DNA of 64,000 bases. It comes from Chloromonas sp. AAM2 (taxonomy: Eukaryota; Chlorophyta; Chlorophyceae; Chlamydomonadales; Chlamydomonadaceae). Positions 35,701 to 47,000 of the stretch are shown here, one piece after another; the stretch's first letter is position 1; the number at the start of each line of letters is the position of its first letter. The stretch is from contig QAXH01005157.1 in assembly GCA_004335635.1 (NCBI GenBank), positions 1 to 64,000 of the forward strand, read 5' to 3'. Made by a program: the position numbers and the translations under genes. The notes below the pieces were generated by a model, which ran no database searches, was not told where the DNA came from, and was given only the letters and a program-made list of their open reading frames with translations.

Positions 35701-38700
35701 CATGCGCAGTACAGCACGTCTGGAGCGCGGTGGACTTAGCCTGGAGGTCACGCAGCTGAGGGGGCCGCGCAAGGAGGCCGACATGGAGTCCCTGGCTCTG
35801 GATGCATGTGGGTGGCACTGCTGCCGCATGGGCAGCACATGCGGGTGTTGGAGATATGGCATCTGGAGCTCTACATGCTGTACACATGCAAAGGCATGCA
35901 AACATGCATTCATGCATGCTCATACAGCAGCAACGGTGTTCAGTACGCTACAGTTGTCATGATGGTGCACGCACAGGCTTCAACGCTATAACGCCCGATT
36001 GATTGATGAATCTTTTGTGCACCGGCACCTCTTGTCCCCGCCCATGCGAGTCATGCAGGTCTGCGTGACTTTACGGTCAACTCACTATACTACGACCCCC
36101 AACAGAAGGAGGTGCTGGATTTCCTGGGCGGTGTGGAACACCTGCAAAAACAGGTCAGCAGAAGGCATGCCCTCCGCTGAACGGCTGCTCCCTTGTCGTC
36201 ATAGGGCTGGGCTGAGTAGCAGTATGGCTATTTGCAGCAATATGGCTATGGGTAACACGAGGCATAGATCTTTAGGTACATCTCATTGGCAACATCAGCA
36301 GTTTTGTCCATGCTGTACGATGCAAGTGACCTATCATTACATCATTGAGTTTGTTAATGTCGATGCTTAAAAGCAACATTGATAGTATGTTGCCAGGTTA
36401 CCAGTCACAAGAAGGGAGGGCCCGTCCAACATGCTGTGAAGGGGAGTATGAAACACCGTGATAGTAGTACTGGTGGCCACCCTTCCACTACCTATCCTGA
36501 CTGCAAATCCTGGGCGTCACTCTCACTCAACACACCACTGTGACGTGATGGACGGCAGCACACAAGACACCAGTCTCGTGTGTGCTCGGCTTCCTGCAGC
36601 GCCTGGAGTTGCCGCCCCACCCCATGCTCCCGGACCTGCCCAGTACCGTCATCAAGGAGGATCCGCTGCGGGTGCTGAGGGCCGTGCGGTTTGCGGCTGC
36701 TCTGCAGCTCAGGCTGTCGGATGCGCTCAGAAGGGAGGTCGCGGCCATGGCGCCCCAGTGCCAGTTCGAGACAAACCCAGGTCAGCAGGAGGGAGGCAGC
36801 CGAGTGCAGGCATGTGGGAATGCAGCCTCGCTCCAGCTCCGTTTCATGCAGATCAAAACACACGCTGCACATTATGAGCTGGGAGGACCATGCCTTGTAG
36901 ACTATTTGTATGCTTCGACGGGGGAAAATTGCAGGTCATTCTGGGTACTGTTCCATGTCGATTATCCTTGATACCAAATATTCTGCCATGCCGCTGTGCC
37001 GTTATCGCATCTGCTCCGTTGACGCTGATTCTGTAGCTGATCTGGAACCTGAGTTTCCTATCACACAGGCCTCAACTGCCTGTTGGTTGTCATCTTCCTG
37101 CACTTGCGAGCTTCCGCTGCATACTGCTGTGATCAGGCACTGCTGGCGTGGGGAACCGGCGTCTGTTCCGTGAGCTGTCCAAGGTTTGCTCCCTAGGGCG
37201 CAAGGACCCCTCGGCCCTGTCCACCGCCTTCAGACACATGGCCGCACTCAACATCACACAGGCGCTGTGCCCGGACATTGTGAGTGCTGGGTCCCAGCTA
37301 TTGTAGCACAGTCAATATCTGATGTCCAAGGCTGAGCTCTCGGTTGGGAGATAAAGAAGATCTCTTCACACGCTCAGGTGCGTGGGGATGTTGCCGCCAT
37401 ATTCTGATGCTTGTGGAACGACACAGGTGTGAAAAGACACACACATACGCCACTAAGGGATGGCAGGTGAATGCCCTGTGCCCTTAACCATGCAGGTTGT
37501 GCCTGACCCGCCTACGTGTGCGCATCTGCAACACGTGCTGACAGCTGCGGCCGTGAAAGCAGGTATGTAAGTGCATCTGGCAAGCAGCCAGCGGCTCAGC
37601 TTGGTCATCACAAGGCAGCCACCACTTCATTAAACATGCATGTACTGCTGCTTTACCTCTCTCTTGAAAGCTGAAGAGTGAGAGTGTTATAGCACTGACT
37701 TGGTGGAAGCACGTAATGTGCTCTGCAATGCTGTGTATTGGGTTGGGTCTCTGCACTGCTTTTGAACCCGCTGTGTTTTGAGTGGGTCGTTGCACTTCCT
37801 CCACAGGCGGCGAGAGCGCTGGACTTGACGTGAACAGTCTGGGCACGTGGGCGGCGGAGATGCGCCTCCTTGTGCTGATTGACCCCACACAGGGGCCGCT
37901 CTCAAGACAAACACTGGCTGCGGTGAGCAGCCGATACCAACATTGTCTCAAATAAATAGATAGATAGACGGACCGTCTGAGACAGATTAGAATACTAGTC
38001 TTTTCCAGGAGAGATGTCATGTGTGTTTTTCTAATGCGCCCTTGCTCTGCCGTGCAGTTGCCTTGAGCAGGCAATCGTGTGAAATATAGATCTTGCATGT
38101 TTGAACTTCTGCATTAGCCTGAACTGTGCTTGCTGATACCGGCGCAAACCCTTTGAGGCTGCTGGATGCACGTACGCAGTTGATCAGCCTCGCCTGCTCT
38201 GATCTGGGCATACATTTAAGCATCAACAGGGACTGACTACCTCGCCTGCTCTTCAGTGCTTGTTTATACCGTATGTTAGGTCAGTCTGGTGCATGTATGT
38301 ATCAATTCAACCGTCAGCCTGGCCTGCTCCATGTGTTCAGGTGAACGGTCGCATGAGTCAGCTCCTGCGTGATGTGTGGTCCGAGGGATACTTCACAGAC
38401 GCCGAGGTGTTGCTGGAGCTGCACAGCGAGCTGTACAGGGAGCTAGAGCCTATGGAGGAACAGGAAGTCATTGGTAAGGGGGGCATACAGGCAGCAGTAC
38501 AGGGATGCTGCCAGTACTTGTTCGAACTGGATGTTGTTGGTAATCAATACAGCGGGAGCGCAGGCAGTTTTGATCGCTGGGCTACAGGGGACGGATGATA
38601 GCACAGGATACAGCACGCACTGACACGAGTTCGTATGTCACCAGAGCCAGTACTTCAGCAGTTATGTCGGCCCAGTTTTCTCTCGCTTAGTAGCAGCAGT

Positions 38701-39253
38701 TGGTGCAGAGCCATGGCATGATTTCTCGGCACTCAGCCACCATCGGAAACAACCTTGAAGGGCTGGCCTGGATATAAAGAGCATCATCAATGGTACATGG
38801 TGATGAGCCTGATAAGCGTGGGTGGACAACATCTGGCTGACAGGCAAGCCTGTGCCCTGGCTGCAGGTGTTGGCGGTAACAATGACTTGCTGCCGCTCCT
38901 GAAGAAGCGCATTGCGCGGGATGGGCGCCTGCGGGACTGGCAGCGCGCCATGTCACTCAAGGTATAGTAGGGTCAACCATATGCTGTTCATACCTTGGTT
39001 GTGACACTTGCGGGTTACGTCTGGACAGAGTGCTTGTAGATGTCAAACTCTTGCATTGAGCTGCAAAAGGAAACCAGCAAGCTAGGGTTTGGCACGCTTG
39101 TGATTACACCTGCCGTGCACCCTGTGCTTGCAGCACTACCCCCTACTGGAGGCGTGGCTCATGGCCTGGCAGCCGGCTGAACAGCGTAAGCAGCTTCAAG
39201 GCCACATGATCGGCCTGGCAGAGCACGTGCGCTCGGCCCAGGAGTCGAACTAA
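32753..39253 (+). CDS. tRNA CCA-adding enzyme (class II tRNA nucleotidyltransferase)
   Basis: Exons: 32753-33426, 33755-33869, 35663-35807, 36059-36153, 36600-36780, 37137-37279, 37496-37562, 37807-37922, 38341-38473, 38867-38961, 39134-39253; all internal junctions keep phase. Family motifs: FAGGWVRDALLGRPSADIDI (motif A, GGxVRD with catalytic D-x-D), ALDACLRDFTVNSLYYDP (motif B), EDPLRVLRAVRFAAAL (motif C), then the helical tRNA-binding half (GVGNRRLFRELSK, FRHMAALNITQALCPDI). It adds CCA to the 3' ends of tRNAs in cytosol and probably organelles. The start is uncertain: the frame is open to 32753, and the first ~170 residues are Ser/Gln/Pro-rich. The stretch between motifs A and B (LPLLFPAYTVRQL...) is more diverged than usual. 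Intron 33870-35662 carries a 60-bp tandem array. Confidence 0.9.
33896..33940 (+). repeat. GGGT-rich microsatellite
   Basis: Repeated GGTGGGTGGGTGGGTTGATA units in an intron of the CCA gene. A related ATGGGTGGGTGC lies at 34023. Confidence 0.85.
34954..35325. repeat. 60-bp tandem array, about 6.2 copies
   Basis: The unit runs AAGGCACACAACGGGCATGC, then ATACGCACTGCGTGCGCTGG, then GTGCATCCCTTGCCGGGAGG. Copies differ by single bases (GGGAGG/GGGGGG, ACACAAC/ACATAAC, GCACTG/GCTCTG). Sixty is a multiple of three, and five of six frames stay open across it, which creates long but meaningless open frames. It lies in the 1.8-kb intron of the CCA gene. Confidence 0.97.
36403..36500 (+). repeat. Dispersed repeat B, copy 7 (diverged)
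   Basis: CACAAGAAGGGAGGGCCCGT, then GTGAAGGGGAGTATGAAACA, then GTGGCCACCCTTCCACTACC and TATCCTGACTGCAAATCC. It lies in an intron of the CCA gene. Confidence 0.7.
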
Positions 39254-40038
39254 AGACTCTCTGATATTCAATGCTGATGAGAGAGTAACCATCAACACGC
39301 CCTGCGCAAGTAAAGGGGAGTGGTACCCACGCACAGGCAACGAACTACAGGCTCAGTTAGGTTTTGGCAATCCAGACTCTGTAGACAAACTATCATTCTA
39401 TGTCCGTTCATGGACTGTCGGCTTGTCAATTCAGCAGGCTGGCAGTTTACTGCCTTGTACATACAAGCTGGATGGCTTCCATTTTTGCGATTGTCTCTTC
39501 TTATTATGAGAGATTAACCATAAGCATGTCCCGCGCAAGTGAAGGGGCATCCCACCGAGTAAGCAGAGGTTGGGCGCTCCTGTGGTGGTCCCCCCCTGAC
39601 GGATTTGATTTCGGAGCACATGGCTCGATAAGTACACTCGTTGGCAGGCCGTTTGGCAGCATAGGAGTCATGATTGTACTGAAGGGAGGCCTCAGACTTG
39701 GCAAATCACACTCTAATCAGATTATCCGTCCACTGACCCAGCACAGCCTCTGAAGTCTAGGACTAATAGACCCAAGGTTTGATCTGCAAACTATCTTCTG
39801 ATTTGAAATAGCTTCAAATGGAATAAATTATTCTCAAGGAGGTCCGTTCATTGACTGTCGGTCTTCTCGCTGCGTGAGAGTTGGATGCCTTGTACACACA
39901 AGCCGGATGCAAGCCAATATAGCACTGACATCGTGTGGACTTGCACACCGAAGAGACACGTGGTATGAGATGTGCTGACAAGCCCAATAGGTACTGCTGG
40001 CGTCACGTTGTGTACTACCCCTGTGTGCGATGAAAGAT
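39254..40038. repeat. Spacer made of two diverged duplicated segments
   Basis: GTCCGTTCATGGACTGTCGG and TGCCTTGTACATACAAGCTG at 39400-39475 recur as GTCCGTTCATTGACTGTCGG and TGCCTTGTACACACAAGCCG at 39842-39908. GAGAGTAACCATCAACACGC with GCGCAAGTAAAGGGG at 39281-39318 recurs at 39508-39547. The spacer therefore consists largely of an old tandem or element-derived duplication. No gene is present. Confidence 0.6.
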
Positions 40039-43000
40039 TTACATCATCCTTTGCAGTTGTGCGCGGATGGCGTCAACCTTCACTGCGTCCTCTGCGTGCT
40101 GCGCCTCGAGTAACTGCAGAGCGCTCGGTGGCGTGCCCAGCGATCCTGCGCTCCGTTTCCCTGCTGCTACTGCGCGCCCCGCTGCGCCTGCGGCCTTCGC
40201 TCCGTCAGCCCTGGCCGCGCCTGTGGGAGCCGCCGGCTTGGCACCACTGCCTACGGGGCTGCCGCCACTGTCAGGGTTAAGCGCGGGCTCAGGCTTCGGA
40301 ATGTTCTTGGCAAACTGCACGGAAAACCACGCGATGCCACTGTGATGCAAGTGACTGATGAATGTGATGAAGTTGTCGAACTGCCTCATTTTATTCAGTG
40401 TCAAGCTGGGATAGCTGTGGCAACTGCCTGTCATGTGGCCTACACGGCGATTCTGAGACTCCTGAATTGTGACTACTTGATCAGAATGAGCCAGGGCAAT
40501 AGCACCCACCTGCATAGCCTTTTCCCTTAGTGTTGGTTCCTTGGCTTGCTCCTTGCGTGGCTTGGCCGCTGAAAGAGCCGCCTTCTTCAGGTTCTCCTCT
40601 CGCACCTACATCGCAGGGTGCCAACAGGGTAGTTTGGCCAACTAAGCTGGTGCACACACACTGACGTGAATTGAGCTGCACTCCAGCTTTGCAACTGAAG
40701 CTTCAAGAGCACGGCAAGAGCCGCTGCCGTGCAGAACAGATCAAGGCAGGCAACGCCTTGTTCATTGTCAAATGATCTCTTCAGTGCAGAGCCTCCGACC
40801 CATCCTGGCCAAACTCGCAAGCTTGCGGCAATGCCACTCTCCTTCGCAAGTTCCATGTGACTCTTGCTCAAACGATCCAAAGGCGACCGATCCCTACTTG
40901 GCAGCCTACAATGTGCCCATGCGCCATGCAGCCTACCTGCGCTGCCAGCATCTTGACCCTCTCTGCCTTCTCCCTTTTGGCCTGCAGTTCCTCGGTTTCC
41001 AGGTCAGGGCCCAACCGACCCAGCTGCCAGTAGTTGCCACCCGCACGTTTCACGTTGTACGCCTTGTCCTCAAAGTCCTGGAAGTATAGCACACGCAGCA
41101 CATTGAAGCAACTGCCCACGTGCCAGAGCAGGACAATGCATCTTGAAGTGACAGACATGTCAACGCAGGACCATCAGCTTGCTCTGTTACACGATGCACA
41201 AAAGAACCTGTGAGTTTCCACATTGATAGCACACCTGCTAGAAAACTGACGCTTGTACCAGTGGTAGCAGATACTGCCGGCTTTTAATGCACGTAATTGT
41301 TGCATGCATGCTTCATCTTCACAAGAGCGTCTTGAATTGAGTTACCAACCACGCAATTGCCGTACCTTTATGTCGTACGGTTGGTATTCCACAGGTCGTG
41401 CTTTGCTGAACGGTATGGCCGGATCTGGGGCATCTGTCCCTGGCGACTCATCCTGCCGGTACCCGTGAGAATCGTCTGGCTGATGATAGCCATACTGTGG
41501 TGGTGACTGCGAAGCGTAGCCGCCCATGCTAGCTGCATAGCCCCCGTTGACAGCAGATTGTGCAGCATACGCGTTTGCAGGGCTACCACCGGACGGAGCG
41601 GCATAGCCCCCTGGTTGGGCGGCATGATTGCTGCAGTTGACTGCTGGTGTGGCGTAACCTGATGCTGCACCTGCGTAGCCTGCACCTGCACTTGTGCTCG
41701 CATAGCCTGTGCCTGACTGTGCCGCATAGCCTGTGTTTGGTGGGGCCGCCTGCCGGGCAGGTGCCCGGGACCCAGCGGCTTTGGCAGCACCAGCAGGAGC
41801 AGTAACCTTAGCTGGACCAGCTGCACCTGCTGGTGCCGGCCGCTGGCTGCTGACTGTGCTGTAGCCAGCTGCTCCATTGCCTGCTGGAGGTGTGTAGCCT
41901 TGGACCTGGCTGCCAGAATATACGTCCCCTGGCTGCTGTGTGTACTGAACCATGCCTGGCGGCATGCCCATGCCAGGGGCATGCCATGCGGCTGGGTACC
42001 CATAGCCCTGCTGCATGCCATAGCCCAGCTCCTGCATACCAAACGGCTGCTGCACGCCCATGCCGCCTTGCTGCATGCCTGGAGGCATGCCATACTGTAT
42101 GTGTGGCTGCTGGGCTGCCTGGGGCGCTGCATGCGCCTGTTGCTGCTTGATTCCCTGGCCCGCACCTGCATGGCCCCTGGCCGCCCCTTGCTGTGCGGGG
42201 TGCATGGTGAGATTCGCCTGTGGAAAGCCGCCCTGCTGCATGATAGGCTGCTGGTAGGACGACGGACTGAAGGCAGGACCAGTGGGTCGAGGCTGGGTTG
42301 GGGCGTACATGGGTGCATGCACCGCTGCATGTTGCTGCATTGCGAAGTACCTGTCATCTGGTTGTGCTGCATGGCCATTTGCTGCTGGAGCTCCTGCCAT
42401 GGCATAATCCGACCGTGGGTTTTGTGTGTATGATGATCTGCAGTGTAAGACCCAAGGCTTGTAGCATGATGAGCGGATCTGCATTTGGGAAGTAGGCTTG
42501 CAAAGGCCATGTGGCGCACTTGCACAAGCTGTGATGTGACTGCGTTGACACCCACCCTTGCTGCCTTTGATGTGCCTCTGCAGGCTGATTGTCATCCTGG
42601 CTGGCCCTGCACAGTGCATGGCATGTCCTGATACACCTACAGCTGGCATCATGTCAATCAATGTGCCTTGTGCAATCGGATAGGCAACCAAATCGGCGGT
42701 CTTGATGGCTCCAGCAACTTGTCTGGGGCTAGCTGACTCAAGGGCATGACTACAGCAAACAGACGTTCACAAGAGGGGAGGGGCTCCAGCCCGTCCAACC
42801 TACAAGAGAAGGGGATTGCGACACTGCGATAGTAATGGCGGTGGCCACCCCTCGAGGTACTATCCTGACCGCAGACGTTTGCATGTGTTTTAACTGTTAT
42901 GCTTAAGAAGTAGACTGTTTGAACATGTGCAATGAATGTGCATCCAGTCGGCAAAAACAGCTGCAAAGTCAATGCTGTCCGGCTCAACTCACTGGAAAGC

Positions 43001-43693
43001 GGGACTGTGAATAAATTCATGCAGCTGCTGCACCATGTCCACTGCAGCATCTCCTTCAGCTGCCATGACTGCATCAATCTGACTCCGCTCTACAGGAATC
43101 TGCTTCCGCTGCAATCATGTAGCAGGCATGGCATGACATGGTGTGCATACTAGCAAGAGGTGGCAAAGGTACCATACTGGTGCGACATGATTTGCATGTG
43201 TTGGCACGCATGATGTGCGTTCATGTGGAATGAATGGCGACAGCACCTGCTGCTGCAACTGCATGGCACCTGCAACTGCATGTTGGCTAGCTGCCAGTCT
43301 CATGGGTTGCACACCAGCTGAACACCTTGAACCAGCTTTCAAGCAATCCCACAGCATAGGTGCGTGTATCCTGGCCATGTGCATGCCCGCTGACCTTGAA
43401 CAACTTCTCCAGAAGGTGCCAGTTCTGCTTCTTGCGTGTCGAGCTCGCAACATTCTCAAACGAGTGCATCTGCACGTCGCCCGGGTAGTACCTCGACAAA
43501 ATCTCAGCCATCAGGAAGCCATTGGCGAAGTCCCTGGCAGCCAACAGCAAGAAGAGGCTGGTTGCATGCATGCCGTACGGCGCAAGACTGTACAAGCAGA
43601 CATTTGATTTAACGCACACCTGCGCACGTTCTTTACTGGATAAGAGAGGTCCAGGCTGAGAATCCATTTTAGAGTCTCGCGAGGGATGCTCAT
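40039..43693 (-). CDS. SPATA4-like CH-domain protein with Gln/Pro/Gly-rich middle and conserved tail
   Basis: Seven minus-strand exons: 43693-43620, 43533-43395, 43108-42993, 42437-41366, 41077-40937, 40605-40510, 40314-40039. They close in phase to 637 residues. Residues 1-109 are the CH-like domain of sperm/cilia proteins: MSIPRETLKWILSLDLSYPV, then DFANGFLMAEILSRYYPGDV, QMHSFENVASS, and the third exon with IDAVMAAEGDAAVDMVQQLH. Residues about 110-450 are Gln/Pro/Gly/Tyr/Ala-rich. Residues 455-514 hold a conserved-looking block (EYQPYDIK-DFEDKAYNVK, YWQLGRLGPDLETEELQAKR). The end is a basic helix and an Ala/Gly-rich tail. SPATA4-class proteins are associated with cilia and sperm flagella, so a flagellar or microtubule role is inferred. 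TGA at the end of exon 3 is also a GTGAGT donor, and phase supports splicing on. Confidence 0.75.
42768..42882 (+). repeat. Dispersed repeat B, copy 8
   Basis: CACAAGAGGGGAGGGGCTCC, core AGAAGGGGATTGCGACACTG, then CCCCTCGAGGTACTATCCTG and ACCGCAGACGTTTGC. It lies in intron 3 of the SPATA4-like gene. Confidence 0.8.
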
Positions 43694-44033
43694 CGCAAAG
43701 CGTTTGGTATGTCCGGAAGCCGCCCCAGCTCACATTCAGATATTCATTGTTCAAGATTGATGAATTTGATGAGTAGTGACGATGTAAGCAGTTGCATGTG
43801 TGTGTGTGTGTGTGTGTCACAGAAACCAGTCGAGGTTACGAGGTTGCAGGGGCGACAACTCTGGTAAATGGTAAATGGTAAATCAGCCACTAAGCCCATT
43901 ATTGCAGAAGCAAAATACAATTCAGATGCAGCCAGTGAGTCACTCGAACGGTTAAACCAGGGTTTGAGAGAGCCTCAGCGCAACAGGTTTAGGACTTGCC
44001 CAGGAGGGTTTGTGGCACCAGCCAATTCAAATC
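43694..44033. promoter_or_regulatory. Compact divergent region between SPATA4-like gene and giant gene A
   Basis: Only 340 bp separates the two start codons, so regulation is probably shared. It contains a (GT)n run at 43797-43817 and the triple direct repeat GGTAAATGGTAAATGGTAAA at 43862-43881. Confidence 0.45.
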
Positions 44034-47000
44034 ATGGCCAGCGTGACGGCTGTCAGCTCAAACCCAGCCCGGTTTTTGAAACCCTGGTTGGGATGCCGAG
44101 TGCATCCCTTGCCTCCTCTGCCTCAGCCTGCACCACTGAGGCTGGGAGTGCGAAGCTGCTTTGGCTCGCGTGGCCTGAGGGTTTGGGCCTTTTCATCAGA
44201 GCACGCCCGCGCTTCGGCACGATCCAATGACAGGCCGGAGGGCCAGACTGTTGAAGACTCACTCGCTGAGGAAACATTTGACTGGCGTCGGACGTCTGCA
44301 GCTGTCGTGTTGCTGGTGTGTGTGTGTGTGTTTTGTCCAATATCTGCGAAGCCCTAATGGCCCTCTTTAGTTGCCGCAGCGTCACCGCACTTGGGCTTCA
44401 GCAGTGCTGCCTCTAAATGAACAAGCGCATTGGTTGCTGCCGTCTTGTATGTGCAGGGTCTGACATGGGCTTGGGCATGCGCATGTCGCCCTGTTTGTGC
44501 GGACTCACCTTGTCTGGCGTCAGTATCCGCACCTCGCAGCACACAACAATTCAGGTCAGAATAGATACGGGACAATTGTTGCACCGCTACACAGCGATAG
44601 TTAACTCTAGGGTTTTCGCTTGACCAAGGGTCAGAGCAGATCCCATCTGGTGAGCTTGCATTGCCCTTGCTTTTCTCGCAGACGCTTTGATTCACGTCAA
44701 CCAACGAAGAAGTCCGCCAGCGCCCCCAAGCGGTTTGTTTACGGGGTCTTCCGCTTCACTTGGGCTTTGATCGACGTGCCCGTTCGTGTTGTGGTGAGCA
44801 AGCAGGCGGATTCCAGCATGGACAGTCACTGCCCGCTGCTTTCAGATCTCGACGTTGTGTCGCCGGCCCGGCGCCGGCTCCCAGCGCATCAGCCGCCGCG
44901 TTGCGAACCAATGTGCCTGCCTGGTGTTGTGCAGGAGTACTTGCTGCTCGGGCCTAATCCCCTCGAGCCATACCTGTGAGTGCCGGGGTTATACATGCTG
45001 CCTGCGGAGGGCGTGGCTCAAAGTGACTGAATTCTATCAACGTAGTTTGCATCACTGATGCTGCTCTCTGCATTCAATCTTACATGATGGCGCACCTTAT
45101 GTGAGCACCTGACTGACTCCACCTTACTGTTGTTGCCACGGCTCTCTGGTGCGCAGGCCTGGTCCGAATGCCTCCACGCAGCCTGCTGATGCAGCCACCT
45201 TCAGCCCAGACACATCCAATCTCAAGGCCTCTGCATTCCCCACCCCATACCAGGCTACGGACCCGGGCCATGCGACAGGTGACTTGGTGCACGCTGCGCA
45301 TGCCGCCTCCACACTGCCATCAGCCAAGCCAATGCCCACTGCAGCCGATGATGACTCTGCGAGCAGAGAGCTTAGCAACCCTGCAACTGTGTCCAGCGGT
45401 GCGAAGCCCGTGCGCATCGTTTATGTGCCTCGGCAGACACCAAACCGCACCTCCAGCCTGCCAGTGTTCGTGAAATCGCTTTACACGGATGCACTCTCCA
45501 CATGGCTGCCCCGATGCACACCTACCACTGAGCTAATCACCAGTCAAGAACAGGACGAGCATTTGCACGACTGGAACTCAGAGCTCGCTTCAGATGTTGA
45601 GTACGTGGAGACACCAGTCATAACGCCCTTGCGCGTAGCCTTTTGGGTAGTGTCAACGCTGTACTTCTTTTTCTTCTTGGCCAGTGTCATCAAGAAAGCA
45701 GCCAAGCCAAGCAACGCCAAACCAGCAAAGCGTGATGCAGCAGCGGGTGTCTCGTCAAATGGCAGCCACCCAGCTCGTCCAAGGTTGCCTGCTGCACCGC
45801 TCAGCAGCCCATCCGCTAGTCACCTGGTTTGCGATATCCCACCACCTAAGTGTGACCTCCCACCGCTGAAGTGTGACTTGCCAACCAAGTGCGACTTGCC
45901 ACCACCAAAATGTGTCCTACCGCCACCCAAGTGTGACCTGGCCCCACCAAGGTATCGCTTGCCACCAGCATCAGCACCTGTCAGCTGCTCCAAGCACCTG
46001 TCAGCTCCAAAGCCGGCTCCAGTCGGTTCCCAGCCGCAGCCAGCCGCTTCCGCGGCCAGCTCCCTGGGTTGCTCTGGTAAGGCACCTGGCAAGAGGAAGG
46101 CCAGGCGCGCAGAGAAAGCCTTAAAGGCTCAGAACACGCAGCCAGAAAAGAGTTCTGCCAGTCCTTCGCCCTTTTCCCCTCTGGGCCTGCCCTTCGCCCC
46201 TGTACCGTTCGGGGTGGATGTGTTGGAGGGCTACCCAAACCCTCCGTTTGAGGCATGCTTGCCCACCCCGAGCAAGAAGCCATCGAAAGCTGAGGGCGCA
46301 GCAGCTGCAGCTGCTTCAGGGCAAGAGCAGGCCACGACGGCCGCAGCTCAGCCGGTATGCAACCAGCAGACGGAGTTGAAGACTGAGGGTTCGTTGACGT
46401 TGGAGCAAGGTGTGGCTACTGCCACAGGACAGGCAGTGAACGGCCAGCAAGCTGCGTCTGGGGCTTTTGGGGTCCCAGTGCTGCAGAAGGAGGGTCCACC
46501 AGATTTAGTCGAGCTGGGCTTCGGTTTCAAGCTGGTAGACGAGTGGTCGGCTAGCCCCGTGCTGAAGGTTTCCACAGCCCCTGAGGCAACAGTGCCAGCA
46601 CGCCACGACCACGAGATGGCTGATGCTGATGTGGCTGCCTTGGGGATAGAACGGAATGCAGCTGTGGCAGCGACAGAGGCACTGTCTGATCATGCAGATG
46701 GGAGCTTGAGTGAGGAGAAACTGCGGCCAGGGTCTGCCTTTGCCCTTCAAGCAGAGCCGTGCGAGGTTGATGACAACGATCCATCCCTGTTCTTTCAGCA
46801 CAGACGGCGCTCGAAGTTTCCCCGACGTTTCCAGCTTTTGTTGCACACTGATGCTACACCTGCTGAGGAAGCTGCTTCAGCCACACAAGAGCCCACATCA
46901 GCGGCTGCAGCAGTTGCCGACACAGCAGTCCAAGCGGCGGCAGCAACAGCGCCACCTGTTGTTCCACCAGCAGCCACCTCAACAGGTGCTGTACTGCCAG

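Noticed and set aside
44354..44704. Minus-strand open frame conserved between the two giant-gene paralogues (also 59375-59752)
   Set aside because: The conservation is explained by the plus-strand exon 2 of genes A and B, which is in phase with the rest of the gene.
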